10,186 bases of DNA from Dehalococcoidia bacterium UBA5627 (lineage in GTDB: Bacteria; Chloroflexota; Dehalococcoidia; Dehalococcoidales; UBA5627), in assembly GCA_002421585.1 (NCBI GenBank), contig DIKD01000096.1, positions 1 to 10,186 on the forward strand. Reading direction: 5' to 3'. Below the pieces are notes generated by a model. The model ran no database searches, was not told the origin of the DNA, and saw nothing but the letters and a program-made list of their open reading frames with translations. Of this stretch, positions 1 through 5,990 are shown in pieces. The translations under genes and the position numbers were made by a program. Within the stretch, counting starts at the first letter, position 1, and each line of letters begins with the position of its first letter.

Positions 1-1
1 G

Positions 2-67
2 CTTGCCAAGAAAACCCATCTATTCACTCCTTACATCGAAGGGAAATTGAAGGTAAACAATGATTAA
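2..67 (+). CDS. secD: SecD C-terminal end (partial)
   Basis: Only the last 21 codons and the TAA stop (65-67) are present; the gene enters from the left edge. The frame reads LAKKTHLFTPYIEGKLKVNN and then D, a basic cytoplasmic tail of the kind that follows the last membrane helix of SecD. The call rests mainly on position: secD is normally directly upstream of secF, and here the stop lies 8 bases inside the secF start, an overlap typical of translational coupling. SecD is the large polytopic partner that uses the proton-motive force to pull exported proteins through SecYEG. The other open frame (TGA at 61-63) gives a less protein-like tail, so this frame is preferred but not proven. Confidence 0.6.
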   Translation, partial: LAKKTHLFTPYIEGKLKVNND

Positions 68-986
68 TATAATTAAAAAACGGTTTTTGTTTTTTGCGAT
101 TTCAATATCGGCACTTTTAATAAGTATTATCTTCCTGCTGTCTGCGGGATTGAATATAGGTATGGATTTTTCCGGTGGCTCACGCTTGACGGTTAACTTC
201 GAGCAGCAGGTTACTATCGAAGAATTAGAAACGGAACTTACCTCCATCGGTTATGGCACAGCGATTATCCAGAAGGCATCGAGCGATGACTTTATTATCC
301 GTACCGCAAAGTTAAGCGCTGCAGAAAAAGAATCCATCAAAACCGATTTAGCAGCCGCATTCGGTGAGTTTACCGAAAAAGGATTCGAGGATATTCCTCC
401 CGAAACCGCCATCGGAACCGCCAGAGTTGCCGTTTTCGGCTTGATACTGGCAGCATTGGTGGTGATGGCTTATATAACATGGGCATTCCGCGCTATGCCG
501 AAGCCTTTCCGTTACGGCGTCTGTGCCATAATTACCCTGTTGCATGACACACTGATTGTACTGGGAATATTTGCCATACTCGGGCTAACATTGAATCTGG
601 AAGTCAACCTGATGTTTATTACCGGCATTCTGGCGGTAATCGGTTATAGCGTCAACAATGTTGTCGTTATATTCGACCGGGTACGTGAAAATGTCAAGGC
701 AAATCCGGGAGCCAACTTTGAAATGATAGTCAACAACAGTGTAAATCAAACTTTTTCCCGCTCCATAAATACCAGCCTTACTACAACTATAACCGTACTG
801 GCACTTATTCTGTTCATAGGCTCCAGCATAGAGAGTTTTGCCTGGGCACTCTTAATCGGCGTCATCGCCGGCACTTTCAACTCGTTATTCGTCGCCACTT
901 CACTTTTAGTAGTCTGGGAGAAAAGGGAATGGCGCCGCTTTATCGATTGGCTGCCGATGTTTAAAGCCAAGAAAGCAGAATATTAA
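60..986 (+). CDS. secF: Protein translocase subunit SecF
   Basis: This is the smaller SecDF subunit, an inner-membrane protein that works with SecD and SecYEG to complete proteins' export using the proton gradient. It has 308 residues, the usual length. A first membrane helix (about 8-30) is followed by the signature GMDFSGGS (34-41), a periplasmic head to about residue 120, and then five more helices. The SecF motif in the fourth helix reads GYSVNNVVVIFDRVREN (195-211). SGG, the LHDTLIVLG helix and FSRSINTS (232-239) are all present. GAAGG at 49-53 is the RBS, 5 bases from the ATG. One oddity: residue 200 is Asn where the family has the conserved Asp of its ND[ST] motif (E. coli SecF D213). 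The Arg exactly 34 residues later (R234, E. coli R247) is kept. The family assignment is very secure. Confidence 0.96.
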   Translation: MINIIKKRFLFFAISISALLISIIFLLSAGLNIGMDFSGGSRLTVNFEQQVTIEELETELTSIGYGTAIIQKASSDDFIIRTAKLSAAEKESIKTDLAAAFGEFTEKGFEDIPPETAIGTARVAVFGLILAALVVMAYITWAFRAMPKPFRYGVCAIITLLHDTLIVLGIFAILGLTLNLEVNLMFITGILAVIGYSVNNVVVIFDRVRENVKANPGANFEMIVNNSVNQTFSRSINTSLTTTITVLALILFIGSSIESFAWALLIGVIAGTFNSLFVATSLLVVWEKREWRRFIDWLPMFKAKKAEY

Positions 987-1000
987 TGCGTAAGCCCTTC

Positions 1001-1017
1001 CTTATAATTGTTATAAG
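1001..1017. promoter_or_regulatory. Perfect inverted repeat upstream of the CDF exporter
   Basis: CTTATAA-ttg-TTATAAG is a perfect 7-bp inverted repeat in the 53-base gap between secF and the CDF gene. A TATAAT at 1003-1008 lies inside it, but no good -35 box sits at the right distance. No T-run follows, so it is a poor terminator. It may be an operator over a -10 box or a short mRNA hairpin. The role is unproven. Confidence 0.3.
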
Positions 1018-1039
1018 CCTGTAAAAAGGATTTCCGGTT

Positions 1040-1942
1040 ATGTTACAAACCAGGGAAAACGTCTCACGTTTAGCCATCGTTGTCATCAGCGCATTAATCA
1101 TAATGAAGCTGATAGCGAGTTTTATTACCGGAAGCATCGGCATTCGCGCCGATGCTCTTCACAGCCTTATAGACCTTGCCGGAGCCGTAATCGGCTATAT
1201 CGGCATCAAAATTTCTTCGAAGCCACCGGATAAGCAGCACGCTTTCGGGCACGGCAAGGCTGAGAATATCTCGGGTACTATCATTTCCCTCTTTATATTC
1301 GGTGCCGCCGGTTTAATTGCCTACCAGGCTATAGACAGGATTATTTCGGGCGGCGAGGTGGAACTGGTTACTGTGGGCATCTATGTAACTGCCGCCGCCA
1401 TTATCATCAACCTGATATTTGCCGCATACGCCCTGAAAGTAGCACGCAAAACGGATTCGGTTGCGCTGGAAGCCACAGCGCGGGATATGCAAGCTGATGT
1501 TTACAGCTCGATAGCCGTACTGGTAGGTTTGGTACTGGTTCTTACTACCGGACTGGCAATAATGGATTCGATTGTAGCCCTGCTGGTAGCGGTACTGATA
1601 TTGAGAACCGCCATTATTACCTTCAAAAAATCCTTTTCCGGAATAATGGATACCTCCTTGCCGAAAGAAGAAGAGGATATTATCAAATCGGTACTGGTAG
1701 AGCACAAAGCACAAATCGTTGATTTTCATGCCCTGCGCACCCGTAAATCGGGCAACCAGCGCTTTATGGACCTGCATCTGGTAATGCACCGTATAATCAG
1801 TGTCGAAGAAGCCCACGATATGGCCGACCATTTGGAAGAAGACCTGAAAGAACAACTCCCCAACTTAAGCATAACCATCCACGTGGAGCCGTGCGACTCC
1901 GATTGCAAGTGTTGTTTGGATAAAATACAAAAGAAAGATTAG
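1040..1942 (+). CDS. Cation diffusion facilitator (CDF) family metal exporter
   Basis: This is an inner-membrane divalent-metal/proton antiporter that pumps surplus Zn, Fe, Mn or a similar ion out of the cytoplasm. It has 300 residues with six helices in the first 200 and a cytosolic domain after about 205. The second helix carries HxxxD (H41, D45) and the fifth DxxxD (D149, D153). Together they form the transport site; YiiP has DxxxD and HxxxD instead. HAFGHGKAE (67-75) is the family's loop motif after helix 2. The cytosolic domain keeps the metal-binding histidines H230, H246 and H281. The last residues, HVEPCDSDCKCC, form a Cys-rich tail (C285, C289, C291, C292) absent from YiiP. AAGGA at 1026-1030 is the RBS, with a 9-base gap. 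The stop overlaps the convergent LysE gene by 4 bases. The metal cannot be named with confidence. Confidence 0.93.
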   Translation: MLQTRENVSRLAIVVISALIIMKLIASFITGSIGIRADALHSLIDLAGAVIGYIGIKISSKPPDKQHAFGHGKAENISGTIISLFIFGAAGLIAYQAIDRIISGGEVELVTVGIYVTAAAIIINLIFAAYALKVARKTDSVALEATARDMQADVYSSIAVLVGLVLVLTTGLAIMDSIVALLVAVLILRTAIITFKKSFSGIMDTSLPKEEEDIIKSVLVEHKAQIVDFHALRTRKSGNQRFMDLHLVMHRIISVEEAHDMADHLEEDLKEQLPNLSITIHVEPCDSDCKCCLDKIQKKD

Positions 1943-2559
1943 ACCACCAGTTGTATGCCCGATACTATAAACCACACTCCGAAGCCTGCCATAAGTGCTC
2001 CGGCTGCGATAAAGACCAGCGCCTGAACAGTCGCCCCCCACATACTATGCGTTTTATAAACCGCTGCCGAAACAAATGATAGCCAGATGAGGTCGCATAA
2101 CCAGTGAACTATAATAAATACCGCCAGACCGACTGCAACAACTTCCCAATATGCCATAAACTTCATCAGCAGTAAAACACCGACAGTCGCCCACCACATT
2201 AAAAAGAAGGGATTGAGCCCGGTCATGACAGCCCCGGCTGTAAAAGCGCTGTACCGTATATCTTTACCGCCCGCCGCCATCTCTTTCGGCGCTCGAAACA
2301 GCCCGACTGCCAGCCAGATCAGCACTGCCCCGCCGAGAAGGCTGAAAACGAACTGTACCACAGTGTTTTCGAAAAAATGCGAGAGACCGAAATACAACAG
2401 CAGGATTAAAGGGACTTCCACAACCGCATGCCCCAGTGCCATCAGCGTTCCTGCCCAGGGTGATTTAAAGCTCTTGGTTATGGTAATGGCAAACATCGGT
2501 CCCGGAGCCATAACTCCGGAAAGAGATGTCCCCACTACGGTCATTAACATAGCAAACAT
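1939..2559 (-). CDS. LysE/RhtB family exporter
   Basis: This is a six-helix inner-membrane exporter of 206 residues. The N-terminal signature SLSGVMAPGPMFA (12-24) and the matching motif in the second half, TGLNPFFLMWWA (113-124), are typical of LysE/RhtB proteins, which export basic or neutral amino acids and related small molecules by proton antiport. The substrate cannot be read from sequence. The ATG at 2557-2559 has only a weak upstream AGGCG. In-frame ATGs at residues 4 and 6 are possible alternatives, but all lie before the first helix. The gene converges on the CDF exporter with a 4-base overlap and diverges from the nitroreductase, sharing a 116-base intergenic region with it. Nothing looks broken. 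Confidence 0.9.
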   Translation of the reverse strand: MFAMLMTVVGTSLSGVMAPGPMFAITITKSFKSPWAGTLMALGHAVVEVPLILLLYFGLSHFFENTVVQFVFSLLGGAVLIWLAVGLFRAPKEMAAGGKDIRYSAFTAGAVMTGLNPFFLMWWATVGVLLLMKFMAYWEVVAVGLAVFIIVHWLCDLIWLSFVSAAVYKTHSMWGATVQALVFIAAGALMAGFGVWFIVSGIQLVV

Positions 2560-2612
2560 TTGTTACGCCTATAAATAAGATAATTCTTAATTATATCATT
2601 ATTAGCTTTACT

Positions 2613-2641
2613 TCTTCTGCCGGCAACCGATTTGTTATAAT
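2613..2641 (+). promoter_or_regulatory. Possible promoter of the nitroreductase gene
   Basis: A perfect TATAAT (2636-2641) lies 34 bases before the nitroreductase ATG. The hexamer 17 bases upstream (2613-2618, TCTTCT) is a poor -35 box. The position is sensible for a gene that starts divergently from its neighbour, but the call rests on the -10 box alone. Confidence 0.35.
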
Positions 2642-2664
2642 AATAACTGTACGATTGATTTTTT

Positions 2665-2670
2665 GGGAGG
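2665..2670 (+). promoter_or_regulatory. RBS that fixes the nitroreductase start
   Basis: GGGAGG sits 5 bases before the ATG at 2676. An in-frame TTG at 2655 lies upstream of it and has no such site. The ATG gives the family-typical N-terminus MEFSEVIKNRYSVRSY, so it is taken as the start. Confidence 0.8.
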
Positions 2671-2675
2671 TACAA

Positions 2676-3209
2676 ATGGAATTTTCGGAAGTTATTAAAA
2701 ACAGATACAGCGTCCGGTCTTATAAACCCGTTCCTGTAGAAGATGAAAAAATAAAAGAGATTTTGGAAGCGGCACGACTGGCTCCCACCGCCTGCAATCT
2801 GCAGCCTTTCAAGTTCGTAGTGATTCATACCGCAGGAAAAGAGGAGGAATTAAAGCGTGTCTATCGCGGTTCATGGTTTTCAAAAGCGCCGGTTATTATC
2901 TGTGCCTGTGCAATTCCAATCGCTAAAACCGATGCCCTTCCGTCAAAAAATTGGGTACGGACAGACGGAAACGTTTATTCTTTTCTTGATTCAGCCATCG
3001 CCGTTGACCACCTCGTTCTGGCAGCTACCGATTTGGGGCTGGGCACCTGCTGGGTGGGAGCATTCGATGTAAAAGCGGCGCGGGAATTATTGAAATTGCC
3101 GGATGATATAGAACCGGTAATATTCATTCCGCTCGGTTATCCCGATGACAAACCGGGAGTAAAACACCGCAAACCTATCGAGGAACTGGTAAGATACGAA
3201 CATTATTGA
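2676..3209 (+). CDS. Nitroreductase family protein (FMN-dependent)
   Basis: This is a single-domain flavin oxidoreductase of 177 residues. Family members bind FMN as homodimers and reduce nitro compounds, quinones or other acceptors with NAD(P)H. The physiological substrate here is unknown. The N-terminal NRYSVRSY (9-16), whose Arg and Ser residues contact the FMN phosphate, is followed by AARLAPTACNLQPFKFVVI (32-50). In the second half come DSAIAVDHLVLAATDLGLGTCW (D105-W126) and the C-terminal IPLGYPDDKP (151-160), the usual flavin-site and dimer segments. The length matches the short NfnB/NTR-like subgroup. It is divergent from the LysE exporter and is the last gene with the composition of the left flank. 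A 254-base gap follows before the AT-rich island. Confidence 0.93.
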   Translation: MEFSEVIKNRYSVRSYKPVPVEDEKIKEILEAARLAPTACNLQPFKFVVIHTAGKEEELKRVYRGSWFSKAPVIICACAIPIAKTDALPSKNWVRTDGNVYSFLDSAIAVDHLVLAATDLGLGTCWVGAFDVKAARELLKLPDDIEPVIFIPLGYPDDKPGVKHRKPIEELVRYEHY

Positions 3210-3389
3210 TGATTATTTACCTTGTTTAAAAGCAGAAGGCATTCTTACAATATAACGCTATATGATACCTGTACTAAACGCAATATCGCTTCATTTTTAT
3301 TACTAAACTGTAGCGAATGTTATATTATGATAAATAATATTAATGATTATGGGATAACACCTGATAAATAGCTTTTAACAATCTTTCAC
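3210..3389. other. AT-rich gap with short repeats, upstream of the island promoter
   Basis: No gene is seen in this part of the 254-base gap. It contains several short repeated words: TACTAAAC at 3272-3279 and 3301-3308, TGATAAATA at 3328-3336 and 3362-3370, and ATGATTAT at 3209-3216 and 3343-3350. An inverted pair, AATATAAC (3249-3256) and GTTATATT (3319-3326), flanks a smaller TCGCT/AGCGA pair (3286-3290, 3312-3316). In such AT-rich DNA some of these are expected by chance. They are recorded because a partition module would carry its centromere-like repeats here. Confidence 0.35.
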
Positions 3390-3419
3390 TTGACAACTTT
3401 ACTTGTATGAAAGTATAAT
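3390..3419 (+). promoter_or_regulatory. Strong sigma-70-type promoter of the island
   Basis: TTGACA (3390-3395) and TATAAT (3414-3419) both match consensus exactly, with an 18-base spacer. Transcription should begin near 3426, giving a leader of about 38 bases to the ATG at 3464. It is the best promoter in the window. ACTTT (3396-3400) and AAAGT (3410-3414) form an inverted pair inside the spacer. Confidence 0.8.
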
Positions 3420-3448
3420 AGTATTAAAGTTTATACTATTAAAATAGT
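3416..3448. promoter_or_regulatory. Operator-like half-sites over the -10 box and leader
   Basis: TAATAGTAT (3416-3424) and ATACTATTA (3433-3441) are a perfect 9-bp inverted repeat around an 8-base spacer. A third half-site, AATAGT (3443-3448), makes a second inverted pair with ACTATT (3435-3440). The left arm overlaps the -10 box, so a protein bound here would block the promoter. The protein encoded just downstream is a DNA-binding candidate, so autoregulation is a natural inference. An RNA hairpin in the leader is the alternative. Confidence 0.5.
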
Positions 3449-3463
3449 CAAAGGAGGATTTAA

Positions 3464-3916
3464 ATGGATAATTACCCTATGACAATTCAAGAGGCTGCAA
3501 AAGAAATACTTGAGATAAAAAAAATTCCAATGTCTTCTACAGAGATAGCACAAGAAGCTCTGAGACAACGTCTAGTAAAAAGTGGGGCTATAAATCCGAC
3601 CCGATCGCTCGCAAACACTCTAGACCAAAATATTAACAATGAACGCGAGCCAAAACTTGTTTATTTCAAGGGAAAGAATAATGAGAATCTTGTGGGATTA
3701 CCTGAATGGCAAGACAATTTGGTCGGATCGACCCCATGGTGGGAGGAGATTAAAATCAATGTTCCGCTCGAGTTATTCAAAAAACTTCAACTCGCTCAAC
3801 AAGCTAGATTAAAGCCAAACTTAGAGGAAACAATAATACTTTTATTAGAAAGTGGGCTTAAACAAGAGGCATTGAATATTAAAGAAGAAGTGATGAAACA
3901 AATAGAAAAGTTATAG
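3464..3916 (+). CDS. HARE-HTH domain protein with ribbon-helix-helix-like C-terminus
   Basis: This is a small protein of 150 residues, probably a DNA-binding protein. Residues 5-80 (from MTIQEAAKEIL through SSTEIAQEALRQ, then VYFKG and LVGLPEW) read as a HARE-type winged-helix domain, known from restriction enzymes, the RNA polymerase delta subunit and chromatin proteins. After a WW-containing linker, residues 97-137 follow the pattern of a ribbon-helix-helix fold: a short strand (IKINVP), a helix (LELFKKLQLAQQARL), a turn and a second helix (LEETIILLLESGLKQEAL). AAGGAGG (3451-3457) is a near-perfect RBS, 6 bases from the ATG. It is first in a same-strand run, 49 bases ahead of the FtsZ-like gene. 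It is likely a repressor of its own promoter or a centromere-type adaptor; both roles are inferred. The HARE assignment is good; the second domain is based on pattern only. Confidence 0.75.
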   Translation: MDNYPMTIQEAAKEILEIKKIPMSSTEIAQEALRQRLVKSGAINPTRSLANTLDQNINNEREPKLVYFKGKNNENLVGLPEWQDNLVGSTPWWEEIKINVPLELFKKLQLAQQARLKPNLEETIILLLESGLKQEALNIKEEVMKQIEKL

Positions 3917-3965
3917 GACAAGTTCATGTAACATAGTAACAATAACCTTTATTTGTGAGGAAACA

Positions 3966-4868
3966 ATGTACGAAGTAATGACGGATAAATATAAAATCAA
4001 GTCCCATACTACTAAAATCGTTGCAGTCGGAAATGTCGGATGTGAAGTTGTCAGTAATATAAGTAATATGGCGCAGACTGATTTTGCCAGAGAAGACTTA
4101 ATACTCGTTAATTCCAATTTCCGATATAAACGCTCCACCGAGGCAACCTATATATCCCTTGATAAATTAAAACATAAGAACATCACAAATATTTTTAATG
4201 AAGCGGATGTGGTTATCATCGTAGCGGGCATGGGTGGTAGTACAGGAACAAAGTATGCAATAGAAGTAGCGAAAAAAGCCAAAGAAAGTGGTGCGCTAAC
4301 TTTAGCTGTTGTAACAAAACCGTTTAACTTCGAAGGCATTATTCGCTCCGAGGTTGCTGAAATAGGAATCTTAAAATTGTTAAAAAAGGTTGACGCATTA
4401 TTCATTGAAAGAAATAATACAACCACTAGCTCAATAACCTGTACAGGAGATATAAACGAAATTTTCCAATTATCAAAGGCAAATTTACTGCTTACGGCAT
4501 ACGATTTAGCAAACATTTTTAAATCATCGGAATTAATAACCATAGATATCGAAGATATCAGGAATACAATGACAGACGTAGGCATAGCATGGATCTCTAA
4601 CGGTTTTGGATCAAAAGATGATTGCTTAAGCGATGCTGCACGGCAAGCCTTATACAGGGCAATGTCCGATTTGCCTTTATATTCTGACGATACCAAAAAT
4701 ATAATATTTAAGATTGTTGCGGGGGATAACTTGAATCTTTATGAAGTTAATAAGATAGTAGAGACTTTACAGCAATCGTTCCCCAAAGACGTAAACATAA
4801 TTATTGGAGCATCAAAAGACATAGAGATGAAAGATAAAGCTGCAATAACACTAATTGGAACTGGATAA
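3966..4868 (+). CDS. Divergent FtsZ/tubulin-superfamily protein
   Basis: This is a 300-residue FtsZ-like protein, expected to be a cytoplasmic nucleotide-binding, filament-forming protein. In order: a T1-loop equivalent AVGNVGCEVVSNI (20-32), much poorer in Gly than FtsZ; VNSN (48-51) where FtsZ has NTD; a T4 equivalent AGMGGSTGTKYA (87-98), compared with FtsZ GGGTGTG; then VVTKPFNFEG (115-124), almost identical to FtsZ. The T7 loop is TIDIEDI (192-198): both catalytic-type Asp residues (D194, D197) are kept, but the leading Asn is Thr. The C-terminal subdomain runs through NLYEVNKI and NIIIGA to ITLIGTG, where the protein ends. There is no linker and no FtsA/ZipA-binding tail, so a normal division role is unlikely. 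GAGG (3957-3960) is 5 bases from the ATG. It lies between the DNA-binding gene and an unknown gene. Homology is secure; function is not. Confidence 0.88.
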   Translation: MYEVMTDKYKIKSHTTKIVAVGNVGCEVVSNISNMAQTDFAREDLILVNSNFRYKRSTEATYISLDKLKHKNITNIFNEADVVIIVAGMGGSTGTKYAIEVAKKAKESGALTLAVVTKPFNFEGIIRSEVAEIGILKLLKKVDALFIERNNTTTSSITCTGDINEIFQLSKANLLLTAYDLANIFKSSELITIDIEDIRNTMTDVGIAWISNGFGSKDDCLSDAARQALYRAMSDLPLYSDDTKNIIFKIVAGDNLNLYEVNKIVETLQQSFPKDVNIIIGASKDIEMKDKAAITLIGTG

Positions 4869-4908
4869 TCAAACAATATAATAATATATGTAGTATAGAT
4901 AAATTAAC

Positions 4909-4915
4909 GGGGGTG
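4909..4915 (+). promoter_or_regulatory. RBS of the 318-residue protein (two adjacent ATGs)
   Basis: GGGGGTG differs from the ideal GGAGGTG by one base. It precedes two in-frame ATGs, at 4918 and 4921. The second is at a more usual distance, so the protein may start with one Met rather than two. Confidence 0.6.
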
Positions 4916-4917
4916 TT

Positions 4918-5874
4918 ATGATGTTTACAAATGAGTTATCACGAATTTTTTACAACAATCGTAACAAATTATCCAATATGCAGAATAAGCATACACTGAA
5001 CATTAACGCTAATACGTCTTATGAATCTTTTATTAATCAAATTTTGTATGATACGTTAAACAAAAATGGTTGTATATTGGCTCCCATAAACAGTGAACAT
5101 ATTCAAAATCAACATGATATTCTATATGATGTTTACTCGAAAAACCTGGATAAATTAGAAAATATTAGCGAGTGCCAAGTTTATGTTGACGATACTACAT
5201 TTGATATATTTGAATCGCTTCTTGCTTATGATTTTTTTCTCAAATATGGGTGTATATACGATTTTATTCCAGAAAACTCGTCCATTGAAGTTACAAGATG
5301 TATAAAGGATGAACAAATCAATATTTTGGCTATGACGGAAGGCGTTTCTTCAGAAGATGGGCGTTTTTATCAAACTGTTATCTGTAAAAGACCAAGCCAA
5401 GTTAGAGTTGGTGATTTTTATTTTCTAACACCGAAGGTGGGTTACAAGAGCGAATTTCAAAAAAGCTTTAAGGGGCTTAACTATCAATCAGAGATTAACA
5501 ATAAATATGGTTATGATTTACATGGTTTCAATAATTGTTATATTGCACAAGCTGTTTTCGAATACCCAATGCTTGAAGGAAATAATCCCAACGGGACCCT
5601 ATATAAACTTAAGATGATCAAGCATAATATATTTCCGTTATGGGAATCCGAAGGTGGACCACTTCACCACATGAAAGAACATGCATCTAGCTTATTCGCA
5701 TTCCGTGTATATAAAATTGCGGAAAACGCTGCTAGCTTTATAAAAAATCCTAGAGAAAGGATAACGGTGGTCATTGGTGGAGAAGCAAAAGTAACTGTAC
5801 TTCAACCTGTGCTTGAAGATGAAAAATTCAGAATTCAGCAAGTCCAACTATTAAAGGCAATGATGCTAGATTAG
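4918..5874 (+). CDS. Hypothetical protein in a run with the FtsZ-like gene
   Basis: I do not recognise this 318-residue protein. It has no signal peptide, no convincing membrane helix and no P-loop, protease or nuclease motif that I can see. The N-terminus is Asn-rich (about 12-42). The middle alternates predicted strands and helices, with aromatic stretches such as LLAYDFFLKYGCIYDF (101-116) and GDFYFLTPKVGY (165-176). A compact His cluster, PLHHMKEHASSLF (248-260; H250, H251, H255), is the only possible ligand site. The C-terminus looks like a strand pair (RITVVIGG, KVTVL) followed by a helix. It begins 49 bases after the FtsZ-like stop on the same strand with no obvious promoter of its own, so the two are probably co-transcribed and may act together. 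Codon use is AT-rich like its neighbours. Confidence 0.75.
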   Translation: MMFTNELSRIFYNNRNKLSNMQNKHTLNINANTSYESFINQILYDTLNKNGCILAPINSEHIQNQHDILYDVYSKNLDKLENISECQVYVDDTTFDIFESLLAYDFFLKYGCIYDFIPENSSIEVTRCIKDEQINILAMTEGVSSEDGRFYQTVICKRPSQVRVGDFYFLTPKVGYKSEFQKSFKGLNYQSEINNKYGYDLHGFNNCYIAQAVFEYPMLEGNNPNGTLYKLKMIKHNIFPLWESEGGPLHHMKEHASSLFAFRVYKIAENAASFIKNPRERITVVIGGEAKVTVLQPVLEDEKFRIQQVQLLKAMMLD

Positions 5875-5990
5875 AAACAACAATTAAAAACATTGGGATT
5901 AGTCTTTCAAACCTTAATAATATAGAGCTCAATGTTTGTTAGTTTCACCAATATAGTAGTTACAACTATTACTAGCAGGCTGGTGGCTAT

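Noticed and set aside
1313..1855. 180-codon minus-strand open frame opposite the CDF gene
   Set aside because: The translation is rich in Tyr, Gln, Asn and Gly without domain character, and the opposite strand carries a clear CDF protein.
2213..2578. 121-codon forward open frame opposite the LysE exporter
   Set aside because: The minus strand encodes both conserved LysE motifs; this frame is only its complement.
2655..2675. TTG start giving a nitroreductase 7 residues longer
   Set aside because: The RBS GGGAGG sits directly before the ATG at 2676 and falls inside the extension, so the ATG is the start.
3210..3463. CRISPR array or regular iterons
   Set aside because: The repeated words are 8-9 bases, irregularly spaced and only in pairs; there is no repeat-spacer periodicity.
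3464..3916. RNA polymerase delta subunit (RpoE)
   Set aside because: A HARE domain is shared, but the strongly acidic C-terminal tail of delta is absent and an RHH-like segment stands in its place.
4148..4696. 182-codon minus-strand open frame opposite the FtsZ-like gene
   Set aside because: It mirrors the FtsZ-like coding frame, has no RBS and no recognisable domain.
3966..4868. Ordinary cell-division FtsZ
   Set aside because: The Gly-rich T1 and T4 loops are altered, the C-terminal linker and tail are missing, and there is no ftsA, ftsQ or mur neighbour.
5888..5937. AAACATTG and CAATGTTT, an 8-bp inverted repeat in the gap before the 154-residue gene
   Set aside because: The 34-base spacer, AT-rich setting and lack of a T-run make it weak as a terminator or operator; chance is likely.
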